Source of the DNA: Sphingobacterium wenxiniae
GTDB taxonomy: Bacteria; Bacteroidota; Bacteroidia; Sphingobacteriales; Sphingobacteriaceae
Reading direction: 5' to 3'
NCBI RefSeq assembly: GCF_900116225.1
Contig: NZ_FOZZ01000011.1
Coordinates: 1-64,000, forward strand
DNA: 64,000 bases
Shown here: positions 7,413 through 17,767 of the stretch, one piece after another
Layout of the letters: each line of letters opens with the position of its first letter
Numbering within the stretch: the stretch's first letter is position 1
The notes under the pieces: model-generated
Database searches by the model: none
What the model was told of the DNA's origin: nothing
What the model saw: only the letters and a program-made list of their open reading frames with translations
Made by a program: the position numbers and the translations under genes

Positions 7413-8804
7413 ATGGGGACAGTAACAGCAAAACATGAAACTAACCAACCTAACACCAAATCGAAAAGAAAATGGATTTATGCCAAAAAACCTGGCGGAA
7501 AGTTCTTTCGCGCTCGACAGTGGGTCGGTTATTCGCTGTTACTGTTCTTTTTTATAGCTCCGTTTATTAAAATAAATGGGAATCCGTTCTTGATGTTCAA
7601 TCTTATCGAACGGAAGTTCTCCATTTTTGGGAACATCTTTTATCCTCAAGATCTCCATATCTTTTTGTTCGGGATGCTGATTATCATGGTCTGTATCTTT
7701 CTTTTTACGGTCGTATATGGTCGCGTCTGGTGTGGATGGACTTGCCCGCAGACCATCTTCATGGAGTTGATATTTCGTCGGATTGAATATTTAATTGAGG
7801 GCGATTGGCTACAACAGAAAAAACTCAACGAGGGACCGGATTCGGATACTCGGGCATGGAAAAAACTGTTGAAGCATATGATTTTCTTGGCTATATCTTT
7901 CTTTATATCCAATATCTTTTTAGCTTATATCATTGGTGCTGATGCGTTATTTAAGATTATGACTGACCCAGTAGATCAACATTTGATAGGCTTTATTTCC
8001 ATTATCATCTTTACATTAGTCTTTTATGGTGTATTCGCGTATGTGCGTGAGATTGTATGTACGACCATTTGCCCATACGGACGCTTACAGAGTGTACTTT
8101 TGGATGATCAATCTATCACAGTTGCATACGATGTGAACAGAGGTGAGCCTCGAGGGAAACAAAGGAAAGGAGAGGAACAGGAGAAAGGAGACTGTGTCGA
8201 TTGTAATTTGTGTGTGCAGGTTTGTCCAACGGGCATTGATATTCGTGAGGGATTACAGATGGAATGTGTCAGCTGTACGGCATGTATTGATGCTTGTGAT
8301 GCTGTGATGGAGAAAATCCACAAACCAAAACGTCTAATTGGATTTTATGCAATGGGTGAGATCACGGATAAAGCTAACTATAAGAAAAACAATGTTCGCG
8401 CTATTGCATACTCTGGGGTATTGGTTATTTTAATGACGATATTTGGGTTTATGATTTTTAATCGATCGGAGATTGGGGGCAGTGTGTTGCGTGCAAAAGG
8501 CAGTACGTATCAGGTGCGTGAAGACGGCACCGTAAGCAACCTCTATACAATGGAGCTGATTAATAAATCGGGTAAGGATATGCCTTTTGACTTGAAGAGT
8601 GTAGATGAGAATCTGAAATTGGAGTTTGTGAATCATATCCATGATTTGAAAAAGGACGGCACGGCGACCATTAGTTTCTTCCTAGTGGCGCCGAAAGATT
8701 ATGTCAAATCGTATAAAACGGATGTAGAAGTGAAGATTATGTCGGGGGACAAAGTAAAGCGGACATTAGAAACGACATTTATAGCACCTGTGGCAAAAAA
8801 ATAA
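7413..8804 (+). CDS. ccoG: cbb3 oxidase assembly protein CcoG (FixG-like ferredoxin)
   Basis: The 463-residue membrane protein carries two [4Fe-4S] motifs: C261-x2-C264-x2-C267-x3-C271 and C285-x2-C288-x2-C291-x3-C295. Membrane segments lie near 38-54, 82-102, 155-174, 190-212 and 338-355, and CGWTCP (107-112) and CTTICP (216-221) add conserved cysteines. The C-terminal 120 residues form the periplasmic domain typical of CcoG. The family handles copper for oxidase maturation, reducing Cu(II) to Cu(I). It is in its usual place after ccoP. Confidence 0.93.
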   Translation: MGTVTAKHETNQPNTKSKRKWIYAKKPGGKFFRARQWVGYSLLLFFFIAPFIKINGNPFLMFNLIERKFSIFGNIFYPQDLHIFLFGMLIIMVCIFLFTVVYGRVWCGWTCPQTIFMELIFRRIEYLIEGDWLQQKKLNEGPDSDTRAWKKLLKHMIFLAISFFISNIFLAYIIGADALFKIMTDPVDQHLIGFISIIIFTLVFYGVFAYVREIVCTTICPYGRLQSVLLDDQSITVAYDVNRGEPRGKQRKGEEQEKGDCVDCNLCVQVCPTGIDIREGLQMECVSCTACIDACDAVMEKIHKPKRLIGFYAMGEITDKANYKKNNVRAIAYSGVLVILMTIFGFMIFNRSEIGGSVLRAKGSTYQVREDGTVSNLYTMELINKSGKDMPFDLKSVDENLKLEFVNHIHDLKKDGTATISFFLVAPKDYVKSYKTDVEVKIMSGDKVKRTLETTFIAPVAKK

Positions 8805-8811
8805 AAAAGAG

Positions 8812-9234
8812 ATGAATTGGGGAGTTAAAATCATTGTGGGGCTTGCGGCTTTTATTATTTTTATTGTTGGTTCCGGAATTTATATGGTTACGAAAAATAC
8901 GGATACATTGGAGGAGGATGACTACTATGAAAAAAGTCTGACCTACGATGATGTCTATAACCGTAAGCAGAATTTATTGGACGATGCTGCTAAACCTGCT
9001 ATTAAAATACAACAAGATACGTTGTATATCTTGTTTAAGAGTAATGTAAATAAAGGCGAATTACAATTTAAGCGCCCTTCAGATGCAAGTTTAGATATCA
9101 CCTTACCATTTGCAACGACTTCTAGGCAATTTCAGCTACCTGTGTCGACCTTTAAACGTGGCAACTGGAAATTGGATATTAATTGGGAAGGTGATGGAAA
9201 AGCTTATCTATCCCAGCACAGTTTATTTTTTTAG
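8812..9234 (+). CDS. ccoH: FixH/CcoH family oxidase assembly protein
   Basis: A 140-residue protein with one N-terminal membrane helix (about 5-26), then a periplasmic domain. The segment DDYYEKSLTYDDVYNRKQN is the hallmark of Bacteroidota FixH proteins. It lies 7 bases after ccoG and 3 before the SafE-like gene. CcoH helps assemble the cbb3 complex. Confidence 0.88.
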   Translation: MNWGVKIIVGLAAFIIFIVGSGIYMVTKNTDTLEEDDYYEKSLTYDDVYNRKQNLLDDAAKPAIKIQQDTLYILFKSNVNKGELQFKRPSDASLDITLPFATTSRQFQLPVSTFKRGNWKLDINWEGDGKAYLSQHSLFF

Positions 9235-9237
9235 TGT

Positions 9238-9930
9238 ATGACGTATCATTACCTGGCATTTTTTATTGGGCTTTTCGGAAGTCTTCATTGCGCGGTAATG
9301 TGCGGCCCGTTATTGGTAGCCCTATCCGGTAATCAACCTTTTTCATGGCAACAGTTTTTACAGAAGATTATTTATCAAAGCGGACGTATTCTTACTTATG
9401 GTTTGTTGGGGTTGCTTTTGGGTATTTTTGGTAATGTGGCTACTGTGCAAGGCTGGCAACAGAACTTTAGCCTTTTTATAGGTGTGATCCTGTTCTTAAT
9501 AGGTGTGTTCTATCTGTTCGGGAAACAATCGCAGGCTTTAGCCAGCTTTCAGACCAAGGCTATTCAGCCTTTTGCCAAATATATGGGGCGCTGGCTTTAT
9601 AGGCCCGGAGGAGCTTTTGTAGCAGGTATTCTGAACGGTATTTTGCCTTGTGGTATGGTTTATATGGCGATTGCTTCGGCGATGAATGCGGATTCCTTAA
9701 CCAACAGCTTTCTCTTTATGGTTTTGTTTGGCTTAGGTACATTGCCTTTGCTCTTAGTTTTTTCTTTTGTGGGCTCTTTTCCCAAATCGATATTTAAACG
9801 GGGTTTTGCCAAAGTGATGCCGTTTTTGTATTTGATTATGGGTATCTGGTTTATTTTGCGTGGAGCAAATTTGGACATTCCTTATCTGAGTCCTTTACTT
9901 CATGTTGAGGGGGCAATAAACTGTATGTAA
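9238..9930 (+). CDS. SafE/TauE-type membrane protein of the cbb3 operon
   Basis: The 230-residue protein has about six membrane helices and the motif GSLHCAVMCGP near its start (H17, C18, M21, C22), repeated in a degenerate form as NGILPCGMVY around 130. Databases usually call this family a sulfite exporter, but its steady place in Bacteroidota cbb3 operons and the His/Cys/Met motif suggest a role in metal, probably copper, delivery to the oxidase. That role is inferred. It is the last gene of the operon and is followed by the large palindrome at 9943-10030. Confidence 0.8.
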   Translation: MTYHYLAFFIGLFGSLHCAVMCGPLLVALSGNQPFSWQQFLQKIIYQSGRILTYGLLGLLLGIFGNVATVQGWQQNFSLFIGVILFLIGVFYLFGKQSQALASFQTKAIQPFAKYMGRWLYRPGGAFVAGILNGILPCGMVYMAIASAMNADSLTNSFLFMVLFGLGTLPLLLVFSFVGSFPKSIFKRGFAKVMPFLYLIMGIWFILRGANLDIPYLSPLLHVEGAINCM

Positions 9931-9942
9931 AAGATAAAAACG

Positions 9943-10030
9943 CGTCATTGCGCGGAGCATAGCGACAAAGCAATCTGCGTTTTTGTTGTCACCAGATTGC
10001 TTTGTCGTCATTCTTCCTCCGTGCAATGAC
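9943..10030. repeat. REP-like palindromic element (GTCATTGCG family)
   Basis: The element opens with GTCATTGCGCGGAGC and closes with its imperfect complement CTCCGTGCAATGAC; inside, GCGACAAAGCAATCTG (9962-9977) pairs with CAGATTGCTTTGTCG (9992-10006). The result is one hairpin of nearly 90 bases between two convergent operons, so it may also end transcription from both sides. A diverged second copy lies at 36796-36895. Confidence 0.75.
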
Positions 10031-10046
10031 GGTGACAACTTACTTT

Positions 10047-11501
10047 TTAATTCCAACCACCGCCCAAGGCGCGATACAAATCAACATAGGCATCCAATTG
10101 CCTCTGTTGAATATCGACCAGAGCCAGTTCACTTTGTAGGGCATTACTTTGTGCGGTGATGACCTCTAAGTAGGTAGCGTATCCGCTACGGAAAAGCAGA
10201 GAGGCATTTTTTACGGCGAGCTCGGAGTTGGATACCCGCTTTTTCGCTAAATCCAACTGTTCTTTTTGCTTTTCTACCACAATAATAGCGTCCGATACTT
10301 CGCCAACAGCTTCCATAACCGTCTGCTGAAGCTGTAGTTCAGCTTTTTCTCGCTCTAACTTAGCAATTTCATACTGTGTTTTTAGTTTCTTATTCTTGAA
10401 TACCGGTGCGGAAATCTGTCCGGCAAAACCACCTAATAATGCTCCGGGAATATTAAACCAGTTCTTGGGCAGCATAGCGTTCACGCCAAAAACTCCATCC
10501 AAGGAAACTTGCGGATAGCGCATAATCTGCTTGATATTCATTTCTGCATTGGCAGCAATGAGGTTGTATTCTGACCTTTTGATATCTGGTCTGTTGCGGA
10601 CAATATCCATAGGTGTACCCATGGAAATATTCGAGTTATCCATCATCAGATTGTCTGTGTGGTGTCCTCTTTCCACTGAAGAAGGCATTTCACCGATAAG
10701 CGTGCGCAAAGCATTCTCTTGTAGGGCTATTTCTTTTTCTAATCCAGGTATCAGGGAAGCGGCCAATAAACGCTGCGACTCGGTCTGTTGAATAGCGAGT
10801 GCTGTAATCTCGCCAGCATCAAATTGTAGGCGGATGATGTTTAATGTGCTGTCATTCAGCCTTAAATTTCTTTTGGCTACTTCGATTTGTGCATCTAGCA
10901 TCAAGAGGTTAAAATAACCAGAAGCAATGTCCGCAATTAGTTTGGTCTGTATGGCAGTTCGTGCTTCGTAAGTATCAAGCAGATCGGCTTGTAAAATGTC
11001 CTGCTGTTGTGCTATTCGTCCCCAAATATCCAACTCCCAGCTGAAAGACAATCCCGAGGAATGTTGGGATTGGTAGTTATACATGTTTTCTGGTGCATCT
11101 TTACCATTATACCATTTTGAAGAAGGATTGGAATAGAAATCCCGTGAACGATATTGCTTGTTGATTGTCGCTATATTTGCATCAACAGATGGTAGATATT
11201 CTAATTTGTTGATGCGTAGGCTTTTATTTGCTATCTCGATATTTTTAAGGGCAGTCCGCATATCGTAATTGTATTGTAAGCCGCTGTCAATCAGAGCCAG
11301 TAGAACAGGATCCTTGAAAAATTCACGCCAAGATATTTGGCCTAACTGCGTGGTGTCCCTATCGAAAGTCATGGTATCGCCTCTAAAATCTTCTGGCAGA
11401 TGCAGGTCTGGTTGCACATATTTTTGTCCAACCTTACAGGCACTGATAGAGATTAAGAGGGTTACAATGATTAAAAATTGTTTTATATTGATATACTTCA
11501 T
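10047..11501 (-). CDS. Outer membrane channel of an RND efflux system (NodT/OprM family)
   Basis: The 484-residue lipoprotein has a signal peptide with lipobox ISAC (C22). Two homologous outer-membrane-factor halves follow, with typical segments such as LQADLLDTYEARTAIQ and LELVDIQQ-like repeats, and RPDIKRSEYNL near residue 305. It forms the trimeric TolC-like exit duct of the pump. It is the last gene of a three-gene operon and starts only three bases after the pump gene. Start and end agree with family length. Confidence 0.92.
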   Translation of the reverse strand: MKYINIKQFLIIVTLLISISACKVGQKYVQPDLHLPEDFRGDTMTFDRDTTQLGQISWREFFKDPVLLALIDSGLQYNYDMRTALKNIEIANKSLRINKLEYLPSVDANIATINKQYRSRDFYSNPSSKWYNGKDAPENMYNYQSQHSSGLSFSWELDIWGRIAQQQDILQADLLDTYEARTAIQTKLIADIASGYFNLLMLDAQIEVAKRNLRLNDSTLNIIRLQFDAGEITALAIQQTESQRLLAASLIPGLEKEIALQENALRTLIGEMPSSVERGHHTDNLMMDNSNISMGTPMDIVRNRPDIKRSEYNLIAANAEMNIKQIMRYPQVSLDGVFGVNAMLPKNWFNIPGALLGGFAGQISAPVFKNKKLKTQYEIAKLEREKAELQLQQTVMEAVGEVSDAIIVVEKQKEQLDLAKKRVSNSELAVKNASLLFRSGYATYLEVITAQSNALQSELALVDIQQRQLDAYVDLYRALGGGWN

Positions 11502-11504
11502 CTG

Positions 11505-14500
11505 TTAATCTTCTGATTTAAATTTATGTTTCACCTTTTCATCCAGTGTTTTGAAAACAATGAAAAGCACAGGAATAATGAACACACCAAAAATAACGCC
11601 AGACAGCATCCCCCCAGCAGCACTGAAACTGATAGAATGGTTACCTATGGCAGAAGGGCCTACTGTCCACATCAACGGAATCAATCCTGCTACAAAGGCT
11701 AGTGATGTCATCAGGATAGGTCGAAGGCGGAGTTTTGCGCCGGCAATGGCTGCATTGAAAATGCTCAAGCCTTTCTCTCGTTGCTGCACACCAAATTCTA
11801 CAATCAGAATAGCATTTTTGGCCAGCAATCCAATCAACATGATCAATCCTACCTGCACGTAAATATTGTTTTCTAATCCGACAAGATTCACCGTAGCAAA
11901 TACACCGATCAAACCTACAGGTACAGATAGTAATACGGCCCATGGTAAGATATAGCTTTCGTATTGTGCGGAGAGTAAAAAATAGACGAACAATATACTC
12001 AATCCAAATATCAGTATAGTTTGTGTCCCTGTTTTGCTTTCTTCAAATGACATTCCCGTCCATTCATACCCATAGTTTGCAGGTAATTCTCTCTCAGCAA
12101 GCTGGGCAATGGCTTCCATGGCATCTCCTGTACTGTAACCGTTGGCAGGAGTGGCATTTACCGATATTGCATTATAGAGGTTATACCGTGAAATAGTTTC
12201 TGGCCCGACGACCTTTTTCAAAGTCATAAGAGTTCCTACAGGAACCATTTCACCGGCTTTGTTGCGGACAAAGATAGAGTTGAGCGATTCTGGATCGGTA
12301 CGATGGTCAAAATCTGACTGCATGAATACACGGTAAGTCCGACCAAACCGATTGAAGTCACCAGCACGAACCCGTGCAAAATACATCCGTATCGTGTTCA
12401 TCATATCCTTAATGTCTACACCAAGGCTTTTGGCTTTTACCACGTCGATTTCTGCCTCGTATTGCGGGAAATTGGATTTGAAAGAGGTATAAGCATTACT
12501 GATTTCAGGAAGTTCATTGATTTGATTAATGAACGTGTCTGCTACTATGTCGAAATCACGAATATCCCCCCCTAATCTATCTTGGAGTACCAATTCTACC
12601 CCTGCGATATCCCCAAATCCTTGAACTGTAGGCCTCGGGAATACCTTAAAAGTAGCTTCATTGATTGTTGAGAGGTCTCTACGGATAGTGTCCATGAAAG
12701 CTTCGATGGACTTGATATGGGTCCGTTCGTTGTGAGGTTTCATATTGATATAGCCAGCGGCAAATGCTGGACTGGAACCTCCGTCAATGACATTGAATCC
12801 GGAAACGGTTGTCATCCCTGCGATATCTTCTCTTTTCTTGAGAATGCTGTCTGCTTTTCGTAATACCTCTGTCGTACGTGATAAGGAAGCCCCTGGAGGC
12901 ATTGCCAAAGAGTAAGTGATAAAACTATCATCTTCTGTAGGGATAAAACTTTTAGGTGTTTTTATCATTAGGAAAACTCCGATGGCTGTAATAATCGCCA
13001 ATCCTGAAAATGCGACTGTTTTGTTCCCGATAAGATATTTTACACTGGAAATATACTTGCCTGTCATACGGTCAAAAGATGTATTGAAAGCTTTGAAGAA
13101 TCGGGTCTTGTACCGATTGAAGGTGTTCATCTTTCGTTCTTCTTCTTGATCATGAGGTTTGACAGGTTTCAGCAATAAAGCACATAGGGCAGGGGAAAGG
13201 GTCAAGGCATTCAAAGCCGAGATTAAGATAGCGGTAGCCAATGTATAAGCAAATTGTTGATAGAAAATACCAGCAGGACCTTCCATAAAACCTACAGGCA
13301 AAAATACGGCAGCCATAACCATGGTTATAGATAGGATGGCTCCTGTGATTTCTGACATCGTTTGCAAAGTTGCTTCCTTGGCACGCATACCCGTATCGTG
13401 CATCTTTTGGTGAATTGCTTCCACGACGACGATGGCATCATCAACTACAATTCCGATAGCCAATACCAAAGCGAACATGGTCAGTACGTTAAGTGAAAAA
13501 CCAAACAAGCTGAGGAAGAAGAATGTACCGATCAGAGATACAGGAATAGCGATAGCGGGGATTAGTGTTGACCGAAAATCCTGTAAGAAGATAAATACGA
13601 TAATGAAAACCAATATGAAAGCTTCGAAAAGCGTGTGTTTTACCTGATTAATTGACTCATCGATTTGGTCACGAACACTATAGGAAATGTCATAGTGTAC
13701 ACCCTCGGGAAAGGCTTTAGACAGTTCCTGTAGCACATCCCGGACTTCTACGTCTATTTGATGGGCATTGGAGCCGCTGGTTTGTGTAAGATTAAGTGTG
13801 AGCCCAGGAAAACCATTCACTTTGTTATCACTGCCCAAATTGGTAGCACCAAATTCGATTCGTGCAATATCTTTGAGGTAAAGTACCGACCCATCCCTAT
13901 TGGTCTTGATAACCATGTTTTCAAACTCCTCGGGTTTAGAAAAGCGACCTTTATGCTTGATAACGGTTTCAAATGCCTCGTCAGAAGTCTCCCCAAATTT
14001 ACCTGGAGCGATTTCAAAATTTTGGTCGTTTAGCGATTTAACGACATCTTGAGGGATGAGGTTGTAGACTGCCAATTTTTCTGGGTTCAGCCATACGCGC
14101 ATAGAATAATCGCGGGCTCCGACACGTGAAACCTGAGCAACACCATCAATACGCAGAAGAGGACGTATCATGTTGATTTGTGCGTACGCCTGCAGGAAAG
14201 TTTCGTCATATATGGAATCTTTATGGCTGGAGTACAGGTTAATGGTCATGATTGTACCTGTCTGGCGCGGCTGAACCGTGATACCGTTATCGTTTACTTC
14301 CGAAGGGATGTTACTTACCGCTTTGGAAATCCGGGTTTGTACATTTACAGAAGCAATATCAGGGTTTGTACCTGTTTTGAAGAATACCTGTACAGTTCCT
14401 GAACCTGAGTTGGTTGAAGAGGATTTGATATACATCATGTCTTCTACACCGTTGATGGCCTCCTCAATGGGGAGGAGCACACTTTCCGCTACAGTTTCTG

Positions 14501-14660
14501 CATTCGCGCCAGGATAACTCAGCGAGACCACCACACTTGGTGGTGCGATTTCTGGAAATCGGGTAATAGGCAAGGTCTTTAATCCAACAAGTCCTAAGAT
14601 GACGAGGATTAAGGACACTACAGTGGCTAAAACAGGCCTGTTTATGAATGTTTTTAACAT
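11505..14660 (-). CDS. RND multidrug efflux pump, inner membrane subunit (AcrB/HAE1 family)
   Basis: At 1051 residues it has the full AcrB length: twelve membrane helices and two large periplasmic loops. The fourth helix carries the proton-relay signature [13 protein letters not shown]. Other family marks are the N-terminal [20 protein letters not shown], and the C-terminal [13 protein letters not shown]. It exchanges protons for hydrophobic drugs or toxic compounds captured in the periplasm. The substrate range cannot be read from sequence. The neighbouring adaptor and channel genes complete the tripartite pump; no local regulator is encoded beside it. Confidence 0.95.
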   Translation of the reverse strand: MLKTFINRPVLATVVSLILVILGLVGLKTLPITRFPEIAPPSVVVSLSYPGANAETVAESVLLPIEEAINGVEDMMYIKSSSTNSGSGTVQVFFKTGTNPDIASVNVQTRISKAVSNIPSEVNDNGITVQPRQTGTIMTINLYSSHKDSIYDETFLQAYAQINMIRPLLRIDGVAQVSRVGARDYSMRVWLNPEKLAVYNLIPQDVVKSLNDQNFEIAPGKFGETSDEAFETVIKHKGRFSKPEEFENMVIKTNRDGSVLYLKDIARIEFGATNLGSDNKVNGFPGLTLNLTQTSGSNAHQIDVEVRDVLQELSKAFPEGVHYDISYSVRDQIDESINQVKHTLFEAFILVFIIVFIFLQDFRSTLIPAIAIPVSLIGTFFFLSLFGFSLNVLTMFALVLAIGIVVDDAIVVVEAIHQKMHDTGMRAKEATLQTMSEITGAILSITMVMAAVFLPVGFMEGPAGIFYQQFAYTLATAILISALNALTLSPALCALLLKPVKPHDQEEERKMNTFNRYKTRFFKAFNTSFDRMTGKYISSVKYLIGNKTVAFSGLAIITAIGVFLMIKTPKSFIPTEDDSFITYSLAMPPGASLSRTTEVLRKADSILKKREDIAGMTTVSGFNVIDGGSSPAFAAGYINMKPHNERTHIKSIEAFMDTIRRDLSTINEATFKVFPRPTVQGFGDIAGVELVLQDRLGGDIRDFDIVADTFINQINELPEISNAYTSFKSNFPQYEAEIDVVKAKSLGVDIKDMMNTIRMYFARVRAGDFNRFGRTYRVFMQSDFDHRTDPESLNSIFVRNKAGEMVPVGTLMTLKKVVGPETISRYNLYNAISVNATPANGYSTGDAMEAIAQLAERELPANYGYEWTGMSFEESKTGTQTILIFGLSILFVYFLLSAQYESYILPWAVLLSVPVGLIGVFATVNLVGLENNIYVQVGLIMLIGLLAKNAILIVEFGVQQREKGLSIFNAAIAGAKLRLRPILMTSLAFVAGLIPLMWTVGPSAIGNHSISFSAAGGMLSGVIFGVFIIPVLFIVFKTLDEKVKHKFKSED

Positions 14661-14731
14661 GAAATGCGTTTTAATATGAATAGAAAGCCAATATATAACC
14701 CACAGTTTTTCAGTGGGCTATAATAATGAAC

Positions 14732-15904
14732 TTATTGTGGGATGGGGGTTACCGATGAGCCATCCGTTATTTTATCAAGACCAGACAGTAATACACGGTC
14801 GCCGATGTTCAAACCGGATGACACGATATAATTGTCCTTGCTCTTGCCTTTGATGGTGATAGAACGACGTTCTACCTTATTATTCTCGTTCAGTACATAG
14901 ACAAAAGTACGGTCTTGGAGCTCACTGGTTGCTACTTGAGGAATCTGGATTACCCCTCTTCTGACTTCAGAAATTTTCAATGTTCCTGTACTACCGTTCC
15001 GTAAGATGTTGTCATCATTAGGGAATGATGCGCGGAGTGAGATAGAGCCTGTCGTACGATCTACTTGTCCATTGATAGCATCTACCATACCTCTTTTATT
15101 GTACTCCTCGCCATCGGCCAAAATCAATGTGGCTTCTGGGAAGGTTAGATGGTTTTTCGGATTGCTGATACCGCGAAGGCTATCTTCTTTCGCTTGCACT
15201 TTAGAGAAATACAGGAAATCGGATTCATTCATGGCAAAATACACATACACCTCCTGTACATCTGATAAGACTGTTAAAGGTTCTTTGTCGCCTTTGGTCA
15301 CTAGGTTACCTATACGTTTAGGGATACGGCCGATATAACCGCTCACTGGAGCTGTTATAACTGTGAAACCCCGGTTGATCTGTGCACTGCGCACCGCTGC
15401 GGTTGCTTGGTCGAGGGAAGCTTTAGCTACATCATAGTCGGATTTAACAGACTGAAGTCTCACATCTGAAATGACATCATTCTCGACCAATGGCTTTAAA
15501 CGCTCAACCTCTAGACTGGCATTTTCCAATTTAGCTTTTGCCACGTTCTGGTTGGCTACGGCATTGTTTAAAACCTCCTGGTAAGCAGAAGCGTCAACTT
15601 TGAATAGTTTCTGCCCCTTTTCGACAAAAGTTCCCTCGTCGACATAAATTTCCTGTAATATACCTTCCACCTGTGGACGAATTTCCACATTGACTTTACC
15701 TTCGATAGTTCCTAAATAAGTCTTTACTGTGGTAGCACTGCTGGTGTCAACCTGATAGACAGGTAGCGCTATCGGTTTGCTGTTTAATTCTTTTTCTTCG
15801 GATTTTCCATTAAAACAGCTTGATAGTGAGGTGGTTCCCAATAGCAAGGCTAATGCATAGAATAATGGTTTTGAATAAGTTCTTTTAAATTTCATTATCA
15901 ACAT
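14732..15904 (-). CDS. RND efflux periplasmic adaptor (membrane fusion protein)
   Basis: The protein (390 residues from the first start) is an AcrA-type lipoprotein with lipobox LSSC (C30). The better start is probably the Met at codon 4 (15895), which leaves a compact signal peptide. Domains run in the usual order: biotinyl-lipoyl half-motif (VEIRPQVEGILQEIYVDEG), coiled-coil hairpin (about 95-160), second lipoyl half (FTVITAPVSGYIGR), beta-barrel, and membrane-proximal domain. It links pump and channel and is the first gene of the operon. Confidence 0.93.
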   Translation of the reverse strand: MLIMKFKRTYSKPLFYALALLLGTTSLSSCFNGKSEEKELNSKPIALPVYQVDTSSATTVKTYLGTIEGKVNVEIRPQVEGILQEIYVDEGTFVEKGQKLFKVDASAYQEVLNNAVANQNVAKAKLENASLEVERLKPLVENDVISDVRLQSVKSDYDVAKASLDQATAAVRSAQINRGFTVITAPVSGYIGRIPKRIGNLVTKGDKEPLTVLSDVQEVYVYFAMNESDFLYFSKVQAKEDSLRGISNPKNHLTFPEATLILADGEEYNKRGMVDAINGQVDRTTGSISLRASFPNDDNILRNGSTGTLKISEVRRGVIQIPQVATSELQDRTFVYVLNENNKVERRSITIKGKSKDNYIVSSGLNIGDRVLLSGLDKITDGSSVTPIPQ

Positions 15905-16152
15905 ATAATCTCATTATTATCTTTCAATTGTAACGGATTGGTTACGAATTGTTGCAAGTATAACGTAATCTTATTAAAAATCGTTTGTCGTTTAACAAAG
16001 TTTAACGCATTAATTTGATTAGTTACCTAGATGTTTAATTGTGTAACCGTTTATTTGGTTAATCGTCGAATTGACAGATTTTATATCGCTGCTTTAAAAT
16101 TATTGGTATCTTAGTAGAGACGCAAAATCTTGTGTCCCCACTACTTGAGAAA

Positions 16153-17628
16153 ATGGAATACTTACATGTCATCTTAGAATTTATCAAAACATGGTACTGG
16201 ATACCTATTTTGCTGCTATATATCGGTGTAATTGGTGCGATCTTGATTGAGAACCGTAATCCAGCGAAAACCATATCCTGGATTATGGTGATTGTCTTTC
16301 TTCCTGTTATTGGGATGTTACTGTATTATTTTTTCGGACAGAAGTACAACAAGATAAGGCGAATAAAACGGACAACCGATGCACAGACAACCCGACTGCA
16401 AGCTGAATGGAAACGCTTAGAACCTTATATGGAGAAAGATCTGGAGTTGATTTCTGAGAAGATCGGAGGGCTCTATAGGGTGCATGGCTTTCTAAAGAAT
16501 GAACGTCTTTCCTCGCCTACTGTAGGTAATCGGGTAAAACTGCTAAACAACGGTGAAGAAAAATTCAAAGATATGCTTGTCGATTTGCGTAGCGCTACGC
16601 ATTCCATACATATGGAATATTATATCTTCGAATTGGATCAGATCGGTAAGGAAATATTGGAGATTTTGGAAGAAAAGGCAACAAATGGTGTTCATGTTCG
16701 TTTGCTATTGGATAGTCTGGGTTCATCTAAGGTGGTGAAATATTTGACTAGGAAGAAAGATTCGAAAATAGATTTTCGTCCATTTCTACCGGTAACGTTT
16801 ACTTCTCTAGCGAATAGTAATTACCGTAATCATAGGAAAATTGCAGTGATTGATAGTGAAGTCGCTTATATTGGTGGGATTAATATATCGGACAGGTATA
16901 TCAATGAACCTAAAAGAAATAATCTGGTCTTTTGGCGTGATACATCGGTAAGGATAGAAGGTGCAGCGGTGAATATGTTACAGATAAGTTTTTGGAATTC
17001 CTGGGATATCGCTGATGGAACTCCCTACATGTTGGAGGAGGGCTATCTGCGGAATACTGTTCGAGATTATCGTGTAGGAGATGCTGCTGTTTCATTGGTG
17101 TCCAGTGATCCAGGATCGACCGGGCCGTATAATATGGAAGCTATCTTGGTGGCAATAGGAGAAGCCGAAAAGAAAATACAGTTGGTTACACCGTATTATG
17201 TGCCCAGTGATGAATTGTCAACAGCACTTAAAGTTGCGGCTGCTACAGGCATTGAAGTTGAATTGATGTTGCCTGAGGCATCGGATTCGTATATCGTTCA
17301 GCATGCTAGTCTTTCCTTTGTTAGGCCTTTATTGGAGCGTGGAGTGAAAGTTTATTTCTATAAAAAAGGGTTTGTACATGCGAAAACTATTACCATTGAT
17401 GGAAAGCTGTCTTTCATTGGTACAGTTAATCTGGATATACGCAGTTTTTATATCAACTATGAAGTCGCAGCAGTCATCTCAGACGAAATTTTATGTGGCC
17501 AAATGGTAGAGCGATTTGAATTGGATAAGGCTGATAGTGAATTGATGACACTCGAAGAGTGGAAGAAACGGCCAAGCTGGAAAAGAAGTCTTGACTCACT
17601 TTGTCGATTATTGGCACCGCTACTTTAG
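16153..17628 (+). CDS. cls: Cardiolipin synthase (two HKD domains)
   Basis: I start the gene at the ATG at 16153; an in-frame GTG at 16132 would add seven residues. Two N-terminal membrane helices (about 12-38 and 48-68) precede two phospholipase D modules with H-x-K-x4-D motifs, H234/K236/D241 (HRKIAVID) and H416/K418/D423 (HAKTITID), numbered from the GTG. The enzyme condenses two phosphatidylglycerol molecules to cardiolipin and glycerol at the inner membrane. Length agrees with bacterial ClsA-type proteins. The gene is monocistronic. The 230-base gap before it shows only AT-rich sequence with short TTTAAC and GGTTAC repeats, perhaps operators for the divergent efflux operon. Confidence 0.93.
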   Translation: MEYLHVILEFIKTWYWIPILLLYIGVIGAILIENRNPAKTISWIMVIVFLPVIGMLLYYFFGQKYNKIRRIKRTTDAQTTRLQAEWKRLEPYMEKDLELISEKIGGLYRVHGFLKNERLSSPTVGNRVKLLNNGEEKFKDMLVDLRSATHSIHMEYYIFELDQIGKEILEILEEKATNGVHVRLLLDSLGSSKVVKYLTRKKDSKIDFRPFLPVTFTSLANSNYRNHRKIAVIDSEVAYIGGINISDRYINEPKRNNLVFWRDTSVRIEGAAVNMLQISFWNSWDIADGTPYMLEEGYLRNTVRDYRVGDAAVSLVSSDPGSTGPYNMEAILVAIGEAEKKIQLVTPYYVPSDELSTALKVAAATGIEVELMLPEASDSYIVQHASLSFVRPLLERGVKVYFYKKGFVHAKTITIDGKLSFIGTVNLDIRSFYINYEVAAVISDEILCGQMVERFELDKADSELMTLEEWKKRPSWKRSLDSLCRLLAPLL

Positions 17629-17767
17629 AAGCCAATTGTTAAGAAACAGTCGGTTCGTCATTCATGTGTAGGTATTGGTTTCGTTGTCTTTAGTTATTAA
17701 TGAACGTTAAACTTCTTTCCAATTGTGATAAAAATCAATATATTTAGCTTCTTGAAAATCTATTATA

